Virus record (IMG/VR): IMGVR_UViG_3300035183_000373
Span: 1-64,000 of that record
Reading direction: 5' to 3' (one strand)
Source of the DNA: a virus
DNA: 64,000 nucleotides
Both the position numbers and the translations under genes were made by a program. This document shows positions 27,405 to 34,940 of the stretch, piece after piece (position 1 is the stretch's first letter; every line of letters begins with the position of its first letter). A model generated the notes under the pieces. It saw only the letters and a program-made list of their open reading frames with translations, made no database searches and was not told the DNA's origin.

Positions 27405-29231
27405 TTACCGTTTTCGATAATGCGGCCTTACTTTTCTGAACGATTCCGCCTCAGGGTTCAGACCCATTTTGCGAAGTCTATTGGTATATGTATCTAAGTA
27501 ATTAATAAATGATTCTTTTTGTAAAGAAGAATTAACCTGAAGCTGAGGAACAATAGAAGCAGTTCGTGCAATTTTTGCATCATCTCTAACTTCTTGAGAT
27601 ACACCTTCTGTAGATACATTTTGATTCTGAGGATTACGAACAGCTTCTTGAGTATTAGCTATAATTCCAGATTCAGTTTCTTCATTTTCAGGAATCCTGG
27701 CTTCTTTAAGAGCCGCTTCATTCACTATCGGCATAGACTCAATTAACTCTTTTTGTGCTTGGAACTTAGCATCATCATAAGAAACAACTTTCTGAGCGTA
27801 ACTGGCTATAGCCGATTTAGTAAATGGTATTAATCCACGACTTGCTGCAAGACGAGAAAAATCAACAGCCATACGAGCTTTAGCTTTTCTAACTTCTAAC
27901 GAAGCAGTAGTATCAGGACTTCCAGAACCAACCGAATTTTCATCATTACCGCCTTCAAGGCCACCTTCAACCTCATCTGCCTCTAATTCGGGTTCATAAT
28001 TAACATTCATTTCATCACCACTTTTTACGCCCATTTCAGCATAATCTTCATTAATACCAGCACCTAAATCAGACTTTTTCTTATTTGATGTAAGTTCTCG
28101 TGCAAATTCTGCATCACCAAATGCATCCTTATAATATTGACGTAACTTTTCTTTATCCTTAACGTGAGGTTCACGTTCAGACGTAGCACTTAAACCAATT
28201 ACATCGACATCCGCGTTAAGGTAAGCAGCAACTGCATCTATACCATTACGTCGAACCTGATATTCAACATTTTTAGCAAAGAGAGGACTTAAAAATATTT
28301 CATAATTTTCAGCAGTTTTTTCTCCAACAACAGGAGATAATTTGTCCCATGTAACAACTGCATATTTACCTTTACGGTCTTTATTCAATGCTCGAACAAC
28401 AATTGCAGAACTAAATACATTGTTCTTTTTAACAGCTTTTGCATTAACATAAGCACTAAGCTCATGAGGATTTCCTTCATCGACTAAACGAGGTTCAGAA
28501 GCTGCATTCGGAAGTTTGTCTTCCTTTTCCTTATTCTTCTTGTACTCTTCATAGCCAGACTGGAAATGCTTTAATTCTTTTTTAGCTGAGTAATATACGT
28601 CTCCATCTATACCCTTGTCTCCAGTAAACTGTGCACCAGTAGGAGGAACTGCGGTAGAAAACACCTTACCCAGCTCTTGCCAAACAGTTTTAGCTTCCTT
28701 TACACTATTAACAACTTCCTGTAACGGAGACTTCTTTGTGGAAGAAGAAGACGATTTACGAAGCAAGAATGACCAGTGTCGAATTGCGTTATTTGCATCG
28801 TCTATAGCAGCTATTGCTTGACGAGTTAGAATACCAATTTCATCTTGAACCTTAGAACTTAACCTGAAGGTTTTGCTGGAAGTTTTTTCTTCCATTTCTT
28901 TGCCCTGTTCGGTAATATTATCTATACCTTCAACAACAGATTTTAAATCAGTAATAGCTTCATTCAATGTCTTTTTGGCTTCCTCTGGAGTCTTAATTTC
29001 TTGAGTTTCCTCGCCCTTCATTTCACCTGGTTTTTCATCCATTTCCGTTACACTGTCGGTCATATCAAGATTCTTAGCGTCTTCTGGAAGTTCACCCCTT
29101 CCAGCACCAACAAAAGTTTCAGGTTCTGCTGTAGACAACTTATTTAATAAATAAGTTGCATTATTACGAACAGAAGCTAATTCATTAAGCATTTCTTTTA
29201 AACTTTGATTAACTTTAGAAGTAGTAATCAT
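27405..29231 (-). CDS. Putative prohead scaffold/core protein
   Basis: 608 aa, strongly charged and largely helical (KTPEEAKKTLNEAITDLKSVVEG, KKEKEDKLPN, the acidic ELEADEVEGGLEGG). It is encoded two genes upstream of the capsid protein, where scaffolds sit. A beta-containing middle (IVVRALNKDRKGKYAVVTWDKLSPVVGEKTAE) might be a folded accessory domain. I looked for prohead protease signatures and found none I could defend. Higher GC than the neighbourhood suggests high expression. An ATAAATA box and an IS605-like element lie upstream. Confidence 0.6.
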   Translation of the reverse strand: MITTSKVNQSLKEMLNELASVRNNATYLLNKLSTAEPETFVGAGRGELPEDAKNLDMTDSVTEMDEKPGEMKGEETQEIKTPEEAKKTLNEAITDLKSVVEGIDNITEQGKEMEEKTSSKTFRLSSKVQDEIGILTRQAIAAIDDANNAIRHWSFLLRKSSSSSTKKSPLQEVVNSVKEAKTVWQELGKVFSTAVPPTGAQFTGDKGIDGDVYYSAKKELKHFQSGYEEYKKNKEKEDKLPNAASEPRLVDEGNPHELSAYVNAKAVKKNNVFSSAIVVRALNKDRKGKYAVVTWDKLSPVVGEKTAENYEIFLSPLFAKNVEYQVRRNGIDAVAAYLNADVDVIGLSATSEREPHVKDKEKLRQYYKDAFGDAEFARELTSNKKKSDLGAGINEDYAEMGVKSGDEMNVNYEPELEADEVEGGLEGGNDENSVGSGSPDTTASLEVRKAKARMAVDFSRLAASRGLIPFTKSAIASYAQKVVSYDDAKFQAQKELIESMPIVNEAALKEARIPENEETESGIIANTQEAVRNPQNQNVSTEGVSQEVRDDAKIARTASIVPQLQVNSSLQKESFINYLDTYTNRLRKMGLNPEAESFRKVRPHYRKR

Positions 29232-29250
29232 ACTTGCCTCGTTTAAAAAT

Positions 29251-29258
29251 TATTTATA
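29251..29258 (-). promoter_or_regulatory. Possible T4-type late promoter (TATAAATA)
   Basis: Exact TATAAATA on the minus strand about 20 bases upstream of the scaffold ATG. Chance matches are expected in such AT-rich DNA, and I did not find the same box before the other late genes. Confidence 0.25.
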
Positions 29259-29267
29259 ATGTAATGT

Positions 29268-29368
29268 TTGACATTCTCCCGTATAAATTACGGAAGATTC
29301 TCAGGCAAACTCCAACGTGGAGCTTAACGCCTGTTGCGGAGTGCCCCTCCGCATGATATTCAATACTG
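29268..29368 (-). ncRNA. Orphan IS200/IS605 right-end / omegaRNA-like structured element
   Basis: Three consecutive hairpins are visible in about 100 bases. The first is TGCGGAG/CTCCGCA (29335-29341 with 29347-29353). The second is nested, GCCTG/CAGGC enclosing CTCCA/TGGAG (29302-29333). The third is CCGTA/TACGG (29279-29293) ending GAGAATGTCAA. On the minus strand this order and the terminal 'GAGAATC..CCGT...ACGGGAGAATGTCAA' look like the right end of IS605-type elements, the scaffold of TnpB omegaRNA. No tnpA or tnpB is present, so it would be a solo end or a miniature element. The assignment is from memory of such ends. Confidence 0.5.
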
Positions 29369-29387
29369 AATTATACATACATTTGAA

Positions 29388-29421
29388 AAGAATGTATTGA
29401 CTTTTGCATCAATACATTCTT
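29388..29421 (-). terminator. 13-bp hairpin after methyltransferase gene
   Basis: Perfect inverted repeat AAGAATGTATTGA / TCAATACATTCTT with an 8-nt loop, about 110 bases past the methyltransferase stop, followed on the minus strand by TTTTC. It could be a weak terminator or the left-end hairpin of the IS605-like element next to it. Confidence 0.4.
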
Positions 29422-29532
29422 CTAACACCCATAAGAAATATAATGTTAATAGGTTAAATTTTATAGTATAATATTAAAAATATATGTGGTATTTTAGGAG
29501 GGAATATAAAGATTGGATTTTTATTAAAAAAA
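29422..29532 (-). other. AT-rich spacer, no gene seen
   Basis: About 110 bases between the hairpin and the methyltransferase stop. An AGGAGG box reads on the plus strand at about 29500, but only a 15-codon frame without an ATG follows. I see no supported feature. Confidence 0.4.
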
Positions 29533-30324
29533 TTAAGATTTAGATGTTATTTCTGTTAATATTCTTGTTTTTGCTAATTCACAATATTTTTTATCTATAT
29601 CTACACCTATACCATTACGCCCTGTTTCTAAACATGCAAGTAAAGTAGACCCACTTCCAACAAATGGGTCAAGTACAACATCCCCAACAAAACTAAAAAG
29701 TTTTATACATCTTTTAGGAAGTTCAACAGGAAACGGAGCTGGATGTCCAGCTCTTTTTTTACTTTCACCAGTAATATCCCATATTCCATTTGTCCATTTT
29801 ATAAACTCATCTTTACTTATATCTGATACACGACTGCCACTAATTTTTTTCCATTGTTGTTTATACATAATCAAAACAACTTCAACTGGTGGTATAACAT
29901 ATGGTGCTGATGCCGAAAGCCACGAACCCCATGCAGTTCTTTTTGATACATTGTGCTTATTCCATATAACTGTAGAATGATACTTAAAACCTATATTTTT
30001 TGCTATAGTTGTTATATCTGCACAAATACTGTATTGTCCGTTTTTATTTCCATTCAATGGTATATTAACACATAATCTACCATCGTCTTTAAGAAATTTA
30101 TAAATTTTATTAAGCCAATTTTTTGTAAAAATAAGATAATTATCATAATCCATAGTATCATTATGAGAATTATATTCTATACCTACGTTATACGGAGGCG
30201 AAGTAACTACTAAATCTATAGAATTAGATTCAATACTTTGTATATTTAATATATCGGCGTTATAAATTTTTATTGAATTTTCGTTGTTACTAAAAAATAA
30301 TTCATTTATCATATTATTGTTCAT
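29533..30324 (-). CDS. Site-specific DNA methyltransferase (amino-MTase, beta-class order)
   Basis: 263 aa. The catalytic TSPPYNVG motif is at residues 41-48 and the SAM-binding motif LDPFVGSGSTLLAC is at about 218-231. The GIGVDID strand follows at 239-244. The SPPY-before-FxGxG order is that of beta-class N4-cytosine/N6-adenine methyltransferases. HPAPFPVELPKRCI precedes the SAM site, as in many phage enzymes. No cognate endonuclease is encoded nearby, so it likely protects phage DNA from host restriction. It has its own sigma70-like promoter (30349-30377). Base specificity cannot be read. Confidence 0.9.
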   Translation of the reverse strand: MNNNMINELFFSNNENSIKIYNADILNIQSIESNSIDLVVTSPPYNVGIEYNSHNDTMDYDNYLIFTKNWLNKIYKFLKDDGRLCVNIPLNGNKNGQYSICADITTIAKNIGFKYHSTVIWNKHNVSKRTAWGSWLSASAPYVIPPVEVVLIMYKQQWKKISGSRVSDISKDEFIKWTNGIWDITGESKKRAGHPAPFPVELPKRCIKLFSFVGDVVLDPFVGSGSTLLACLETGRNGIGVDIDKKYCELAKTRILTEITSKS

Positions 30325-30348
30325 AATGTTTATGATAGCATCGATTAC

Positions 30349-30377
30349 AATATAATTAAATCAATTATTTATTTCAA
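30349..30377 (-). promoter_or_regulatory. Sigma70-like promoter for the methyltransferase gene
   Basis: Minus strand TTGAAA - 17 bp - TATATT, with the -10 box about 25 bases upstream of ATG 30324. It uses the same -10 (TATATT) and spacing as the promoters at 33294 and 63879. Confidence 0.5.
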
Positions 30378-30390
30378 CACAATAATAAAA

Positions 30391-30437
30391 ATAAAACTCG
30401 CACTGTAATTTTAACAAGTCTAACAATGCGAGTTTAT
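30391..30437 (-). terminator. Rho-independent terminator
   Basis: On the minus strand AAACTCGCA ... TGCGAGTTT (9-bp stem, 28-base loop) is followed by TTATTTTTATT. It ends the transcript that carries the 110-aa gene and the structured element at 30448-30533, and insulates the methyltransferase promoter. Confidence 0.7.
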
Positions 30438-30447
30438 TTACTCCAAT

Positions 30448-30533
30448 GTGTTGGACGTATTTAGAGTGGATACGGCAATCACTGCGGAGCTTTCGCCAAG
30501 CAGTTCAAACACCAGCTCCGCCAGCACCAACAC
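30448..30533 (-). ncRNA. GC-rich branched structured element, unknown
   Basis: 86 bases with clearly higher GC than the surroundings. A 7-bp outer stem (GTGTTGG / CCAACAC) encloses an 8-bp stem (GCGGAGCT / AGCTCCGC) and a 4-bp stem (AGTG / CACT). It sits between the 110-aa gene and a terminator, so it would be the 3' end of that mRNA or a separate small RNA. It looks superficially tRNA-like (7-bp closing stem, D-arm-like GTAT/ATAC on the plus strand), but no T-arm or 3' CCA fits. The transcribed strand is inferred from its neighbours. Confidence 0.4.
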
Positions 30534-30569
30534 TTGCTGAAATAAACAGGATTTGAACTACTATAATTG

Positions 30570-30902
30570 TTAATCTCGAACCCTCTGAATTGCCTTTTCA
30601 AATGGGTCGTATTGACGTTTTTGAATGACCTTATAAAATCCCTTTTCCAAAGGTATTGGTTTGTGTTCCGCAGGCATACCAGTTGTAACATATACGTGCT
30701 CAACAATTGCATCTAGTTGAGCGTCAATGTACATATCACCATTTTCATCTTCAAGTAAAAGACCATTCTTTAAAACATGGCCATGACCGCTCACTTCTCC
30801 TAAAGCGATAATGCCATTGTCTTTTACTTTAAGATTGGATGACTTCTTTCGCCTTGTCCGAACAAAGAGAAGGTCACCTTGCCTAAATTGTTTTGCTTTC
30901 AT
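30570..30902 (-). CDS. Conserved-type phage protein with HGH motif
   Basis: 110 aa. It begins MKAKQFRQGDLLFVRTRR and contains ALGEVSGHGHVL around residues 33-44, a beta-rich middle (DMYIDAQLDAIVEH) and the end LEKGFYKVIQKRQYDP. This 'RQGD.L......GE.TGHaH......LP.G.Y.v..Qre' pattern recurs in small phage proteins of unknown function. The protein is probably a small beta barrel. A poor RBS (AGGAGCT) is eight bases before the ATG. Confidence 0.7.
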   Translation of the reverse strand: MKAKQFRQGDLLFVRTRRKKSSNLKVKDNGIIALGEVSGHGHVLKNGLLLEDENGDMYIDAQLDAIVEHVYVTTGMPAEHKPIPLEKGFYKVIQKRQYDPFEKAIQRVRD

Positions 30903-30945
30903 ATTTAGCTCCTTTTTTTTAATTAATATATTAGTTAATAGTTAA

Positions 30946-31488
30946 TTATGTTTCAACGTATGGTTCATACTCTTCTTTAGTTAAACCCCACTGCCAAGCC
31001 CTCGCCTCATCGACATCACTGATTTCGGGCGGCACACACTCAAAGTATGTCCGACCAGTAGGACATTGCATTTTTAATACTTGAATTTTTTCTCCAGTAA
31101 TATCATCCTTTTTTCTAGTTCTGTATAGTTCATATTGCAAACCACCACGCATTTTTTTGTCAACTACCACGAAGTCTAGTACTTCTAAATATTTCATCCC
31201 AAGAACTTCAAACCACGCTCTACGTACTTCAACATTTTTAATACTCAAAATTTCTTCCTTGGTTGCCTCCTTTTTAGTTATCACCTTTTCTGGCATTTCA
31301 ATTCCATGCCAGAAATATACTTTCACGCCTTCCTCAAACTCTATTGCTGGACCATTTTCATTGTGAAGCCTACCATCCTCATCAAACGAAATATGGATAG
31401 GTTTCTTTAATTTGAAATATCCTGCTCTGAAAAATTCATCTGGTCTTCCTCTAATTAGCCATTGATGTGTTACTGATGCCCAATCCAT
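30946..31488 (-). CDS. DUF6745-like protein
   Basis: 180 aa. Segments match what I remember of DUF6745: LHNENGPAIEFEEGVKVYFWHGIEMPEKVI, then ILSIKNVEVRRAWFEVLGMKYL, and TYFECVPPEISDVDEARAWQWGLTKEEYEPY at the end. The role of the family is unknown. It is found in bacteria and phages, often near repeat-rich proteins. Here it stands in a run of small early-type genes. Confidence 0.65.
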   Translation of the reverse strand: MDWASVTHQWLIRGRPDEFFRAGYFKLKKPIHISFDEDGRLHNENGPAIEFEEGVKVYFWHGIEMPEKVITKKEATKEEILSIKNVEVRRAWFEVLGMKYLEVLDFVVVDKKMRGGLQYELYRTRKKDDITGEKIQVLKMQCPTGRTYFECVPPEISDVDEARAWQWGLTKEEYEPYVET

Positions 31489-31508
31489 TTTTAATCCTCT
31501 ATAATTTT

Positions 31509-31787
31509 TTAAAATCCCTTTGTGATATTCTTAAAATCCTCTTCGCTTACCTCATAAAAATGGATTAGTGAATGGCATGGTACTTTAAGGTCACTGAATT
31601 TATCCAAAATGATATTTTTGTTGTTTCTTAACATGCCGTACCCGCATCCAGTATTGTACGAACGTAAATTATAACATTCCTCAATAAGATAATGGTCGTC
31701 GAACGATGATAGTTTACCAATCATAATAAATCCTCTGTCAAGTGTTATCACAGCAGGTACTTTGTTTAACCCATTAATCATCATCAT
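31509..31787 (-). CDS. Unknown small protein
   Basis: 92 aa. ATG 31787 follows a good RBS (AAGGAG, 7-base spacing), so the first of three consecutive Met codons is the start. The protein has an Sm-like opening (VPAVITLDRGFIMIGKLSSFDDHYLIEECYNL) and a C-terminal SLIHFYEVSEEDFKNI. No family was assigned. A consensus promoter lies 59 bases upstream. Confidence 0.6.
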   Translation of the reverse strand: MMMINGLNKVPAVITLDRGFIMIGKLSSFDDHYLIEECYNLRSYNTGCGYGMLRNNKNIILDKFSDLKVPCHSLIHFYEVSEEDFKNITKGF

Positions 31788-31845
31788 TATAATTCTCCTT
31801 ATATTTGGTTAATTAATTAGTTAATTAGTTATTATCTACACTATA

Positions 31846-31875
31846 AATATAGCATAATAAAATTCATTTGTCAAG
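31846..31875 (-). promoter_or_regulatory. Sigma70-like promoter
   Basis: Minus strand TTGACA - 18 bp - TATATT, ending about 59 bases upstream of ATG 31787. The -35 box is a perfect consensus. Confidence 0.55.
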
Positions 31876-31885
31876 TACTTTTTCA

Positions 31886-32284
31886 TTAATTTTTATTAAT
31901 ACAAACTTCTGTATTTGGTGAAATTGTTGTTATTTGACCATCCATTAATACTGTAACTGAACCATCGTTTATTGATAAAACTTTCAGTTTTTTATTAATA
32001 AATGGTATTAAATATTCATTATTTTCTTTACATTCTTTAAGAATTAAAATATTATTATTTTTAATATGTTCTATATGTTTATTTTCTATTTTTTCTTCAT
32101 TTATTGAATTGTTTAAATGTTTACTGTATTCATCAAAAGTAACTTCTTTGTAAGAAGTTACTTTTTTTAACTTATTATCTATTTCATGAATATGAAACGG
32201 AATTAATATTTCATTAGAAGATTTTACATATGTATTTTTAATTTTTTCATCTTCATCAATATAAGTAACCATCCAATATTTCAT
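31886..32284 (-). CDS. Unknown small protein
   Basis: 132 aa, two parts: an N-terminal KYWMVTYIDEDEKIKNTYVKSSNEILIPFHIHE beta segment and a C-terminal beta segment (KKLKVLSINDGSVTVLMDGQITTISPNTEVCI) separated by a Lys/Asn helix. No family recognised. It is one base from the DUF932 gene and co-transcribed with it. Confidence 0.55.
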   Translation of the reverse strand: MKYWMVTYIDEDEKIKNTYVKSSNEILIPFHIHEIDNKLKKVTSYKEVTFDEYSKHLNNSINEEKIENKHIEHIKNNNILILKECKENNEYLIPFINKKLKVLSINDGSVTVLMDGQITTISPNTEVCINKN

Positions 32285-32285
32285 T

Positions 32286-33251
32286 TTATATCAACTCCAA
32301 TGCTAATGAAAAAGATTCCTTTTTTAAATTAGAAGCATTTCCGATTAATAAAGAAATTGCCCGTGATTCTTCATTTTTATACTTAAAATGATGGTCTATC
32401 ATTTCTATCGTTGCATTGTACAAACCCCAAACCGTTTTTCCCTCATAAAGCTCAGACCCAAACCCATTTTCCATTAAATCGATTATTAAATCATGCTTTT
32501 CTTTTTTTCTTTCCTTTACCAAAAGGGAATCATTGTCTTCTATGGGAATTAATTTATTAACATAATCAATAATATCATTATCTGTAATATTAGTTAATGC
32601 CATTCTGTTTAGTATTTTTGAAATTTCCTGATTATATTGATTAACTAATCCCATTAACCTTTGAGCTTCGGATAATTTTTCTTTAGCCGATTTTGTATGT
32701 CGAATTGAAACCACAGATTCAGCAGAATTAATCGCTGCTGTTAAAGTATTATTACAGACAACTCTAACATTAGTAAACATAGCTCTAAGTGCAGTTGTGC
32801 CATCGTGGGAATTAACCAAGAGTACATAACTTTTAACTTTATCTTCTTCACGAAGTACCTTAATATAGTCTGGAAGAACAGCAGTTAAAAAACAAATCCT
32901 TCCATTTTTCAAAATACCAGCAGTTTCGTAAATTGCTTCTCCCTTACCGACAATATTATCAAAGAAATCAAATGCTTCAACATTTTGAATGACAGTGTAG
33001 TTTTTTCCAACTGTACTACACAGTACAGACTCACTACCATCTTTATTCACTCTTATTAGTGAAAATGAATCATCATGAATTACGTTTTTTCCATTAACAA
33101 TTGTTGAATTTGGTCTTTTTTGAACTTCAAAATCAAAGTTTACATATTTAATAATATCTTCAGCAGTAATTAAATTTTCTTTAAGTACTGTACCAATACC
33201 ATGCCATGGAACAATACCTTTTGTGCTAACCATGTCTTCAACATAATGCAT
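32286..33251 (-). CDS. DUF932 phage/plasmid-like protein
   Basis: 321 aa. VPWHGIGTVL near the N-terminus and AEDIIKYVNFDFEVQKRPN are followed by DDSFSLIRVNKDGSE and YTVIQNVEAFDFFDNIVG. YVLLVNSHDGTTALRAMFTNVRVVCNNTLTAA completes the hallmark set of the DUF932 / TIGR03299 family. Members occur widely in large phages and plasmids. Their role is not established, and a replication or DNA-binding function has been suggested. The C-terminus is helical (KEKLSEAQRLMGLVNQYNQEI). It has its own near-consensus promoter. Confidence 0.88.
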   Translation of the reverse strand: MHYVEDMVSTKGIVPWHGIGTVLKENLITAEDIIKYVNFDFEVQKRPNSTIVNGKNVIHDDSFSLIRVNKDGSESVLCSTVGKNYTVIQNVEAFDFFDNIVGKGEAIYETAGILKNGRICFLTAVLPDYIKVLREEDKVKSYVLLVNSHDGTTALRAMFTNVRVVCNNTLTAAINSAESVVSIRHTKSAKEKLSEAQRLMGLVNQYNQEISKILNRMALTNITDNDIIDYVNKLIPIEDNDSLLVKERKKEKHDLIIDLMENGFGSELYEGKTVWGLYNATIEMIDHHFKYKNEESRAISLLIGNASNLKKESFSLALELI

Positions 33252-33293
33252 AATGTATCTCCTATAAATATTAAATCAGTTAATTACACTAAT

Positions 33294-33322
33294 AATATAA
33301 TATAATATATTTGATTTGTCAA
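33294..33322 (-). promoter_or_regulatory. Near-consensus sigma70 promoter for the DUF932 gene
   Basis: Minus strand TTGACA - 17 bp - TATATT, 42 bases upstream of ATG 33251. Best promoter match in the window, indicating transcription by unmodified host RNA polymerase. Confidence 0.65.
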
Positions 33323-33340
33323 TAGTTAAAATATTAATTT

Positions 33341-34231
33341 TTATTCATTAAACCCTAACGGTTTTTTGACAGATTCATTTTTGCACATCATTTTTAATTT
33401 TTTAACAGTTTCATCAAAATTTTGTTCTAATATTTTTACTGAAATAACCATTTCTGCTAATGCTGCAAAAGAAAATCCTTCAGTAGCATTTAACCATCTG
33501 CTTTTTTCTTCTTCATCATTAAATTTTATTTTCTTTTCAAAATATAATTCTCTTTCTTTTCTAGATAAAGTAGGAACTTTAATAATACTATCAAATCTTC
33601 TTGGTCTATTAATTATTCTGTTATCTAATTTTTCTACGTAATTTGAAGTAGCAACATTTAATACATAATTAATTTGATATTCACCATCTAGTATCGATAA
33701 TATTTTATCATCACCATAATTATTTATTATAGCGTCTATATCTTCATAAATACACATTACTGGTCTTTCTGGTTCTATTTTTCTAATACTATCTAAAAGT
33801 GTTTCTAGAAGCAGTGGGTCGCAATCACAATCTATTACTATACCATTTTGTTCAAAAATTACATATTTCATTATACATTGTACTATGGATGTTTTACCAT
33901 TGCCTTGATGTCCGTATAATAATAATCCTCTTCTATGTAATAAATTATGTTTTAAATATTTCTCTTTATTATTATAAAAATCTTTAACTTCTAATAATAC
34001 TTTTTCCATAGTACTATTAGGAAATACATATAATTCATCTAACGTAATATCACGCCATTCGATAGTAGGTAACCCTCTATACCAATTACACACGTATTTA
34101 CCAGGTTTTAATTTATCTATTGTTTTAGATGAAGGATAAAATGTATTATTTTTTATTTCACTCCATTGACATATTTTTTCTTTATTTAATAATTCATCAA
34201 GTGAATCTCTTGGAGAAAGATTAATTTCCAT
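33341..34231 (-). CDS. AAA+ ATPase (BCS1/FtsH-like core)
   Basis: 296 aa. Walker A GHQGNGKTS is at residues 107-115, Walker B MCIYEDID at 159-166 and sensor 1 NVATSN at about 192-197. An arginine-finger region, RPRRFD, lies at 209-214, and a C-terminal lid ends the protein. The N-terminal 95 residues are not a known adaptor. The RPRRFD motif and lid resemble Bcs1/FtsH-type AAA proteins. It may unfold or remodel protein substrates. Its ATG overlaps the stop of a glycine-alternating gene (TAATG), which suggests a functional link to that family. Confidence 0.85.
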   Translation of the reverse strand: MEINLSPRDSLDELLNKEKICQWSEIKNNTFYPSSKTIDKLKPGKYVCNWYRGLPTIEWRDITLDELYVFPNSTMEKVLLEVKDFYNNKEKYLKHNLLHRRGLLLYGHQGNGKTSIVQCIMKYVIFEQNGIVIDCDCDPLLLETLLDSIRKIEPERPVMCIYEDIDAIINNYGDDKILSILDGEYQINYVLNVATSNYVEKLDNRIINRPRRFDSIIKVPTLSRKERELYFEKKIKFNDEEEKSRWLNATEGFSFAALAEMVISVKILEQNFDETVKKLKMMCKNESVKKPLGFNE

Positions 34232-34479
34232 TAGTTTATTACCCTTAAATATTTAAATTGTTCTATGTTTGACCTTAAATAACCAATTCTAATACCATTT
34301 ATAATCATATCGCCATAACCTATACCATTACCATTATTTGGATATAAAATACCTATATCAATACCACATCCATAACCACATCCAAAAATATCTGTATAAA
34401 ATGAATTATAAGTATAATATTTATACCCATAATAATAATTTAACATAAAATCATTAAATTCTACTATATTTAAATGCAT
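34231..34479 (-). CDS. Glycine-alternating (GNG) family protein, outlier copy 1
   Basis: 82 aa. The start MHLNIVEFNDF fits the family N-terminus (short, I-V-E-F). A Tyr-rich stretch and GCGYGCGIDIG ... NNGNGIGYGD repeats follow. It lies 20 kb from the main array, next to another copy and upstream of the AAA+ ATPase with a one-base overlap. Confidence 0.75.
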   Translation of the reverse strand: MHLNIVEFNDFMLNYYYGYKYYTYNSFYTDIFGCGYGCGIDIGILYPNNGNGIGYGDMIINGIRIGYLRSNIEQFKYLRVIN

Positions 34480-34483
34480 ACTA

Positions 34484-34705
34484 TTATATAATATTATATT
34501 TTAATTTTTCTAAAAAAATAGAGTGAGTATATACATTATCATTTGCATATTCATACCCCATACCTATTCCATTACCATTTCTAAATCCATTATATAATCC
34601 ATCTCCAAATGAAAAGTCTCCATAACCTGTTCCATTACCATGTTTACAATATTTATTTCCTGTTCCAGATAATATAGGACTAAATTCAATAATATTATTT
34701 TTCAT
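34484..34705 (-). CDS. Glycine-alternating (GNG) family protein, outlier copy 2
   Basis: 73 aa using the ATG that gives MKNNIIEFSPIL, which aligns with other family starts. Longer starts at 34711 and 34729 exist. Repeats are GNGTGYGDFSFGDG and GNGIGMGYEY. It overlaps the end of the upstream cysteine-rich gene by 11 bases. Confidence 0.7.
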   Translation of the reverse strand: MKNNIIEFSPILSGTGNKYCKHGNGTGYGDFSFGDGLYNGFRNGNGIGMGYEYANDNVYTHSIFLEKLKYNII

Positions 34706-34907
34706 ATTCATTAATATAATTATTATCATTATTATTTTCTATAGAATTTAATGGATAATAAACATTCTTACAATGTAATGTAACACCAACTTCTAATTTT
34801 TCAAATAAAGCACATAATTCACCACAATTATTTCTTGAAAATGGACACATTAAATATCTACCATTTCGCATTAAAAATCCATCTATTGATAGTGAATATT
34901 TATTCAT
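34695..34907 (-). CDS. Small Cys-rich protein
   Basis: 70 aa from ATG 34907, chosen because GGAG lies 9 bases upstream. The frame can begin at 34922. The core RYLMCPFSRNNCGELCALFE plus a later Cys is a pattern (CPF....CG..CALF) found in small phage proteins and could bind a metal. The C-terminal tail is Asn-rich. Function unknown. Confidence 0.6.
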   Translation of the reverse strand: MNKYSLSIDGFLMRNGRYLMCPFSRNNCGELCALFEKLEVGVTLHCKNVYYPLNSIENNNDNNYINEYEK

Positions 34908-34940
34908 GAAATGATTCTCCATAATAAAGTTATAAAAAAA

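Noticed and set aside
27405-29231. Prohead protease fused to the scaffold
   Set aside because: No Ser/His catalytic arrangement could be identified; the middle domain remains unassigned.
29251-29258. T4-like late promoter system
   Set aside because: One TATAAATA before the scaffold gene is within chance in such AT-rich DNA and the box is missing before capsid, sheath and other late genes; kept only as a low-confidence site.
30448-30533. tRNA gene
   Set aside because: The 7-bp closing stem and D-arm-like part fit, but no anticodon stem, T-arm or CCA end can be drawn on either strand.
30479-30712. 77-codon minus-strand frame overlapping the 110-aa gene
   Set aside because: Out of frame with the well formed HGH-motif gene, Cys/Trp-rich composition arises from the structured GC-rich element, no RBS.
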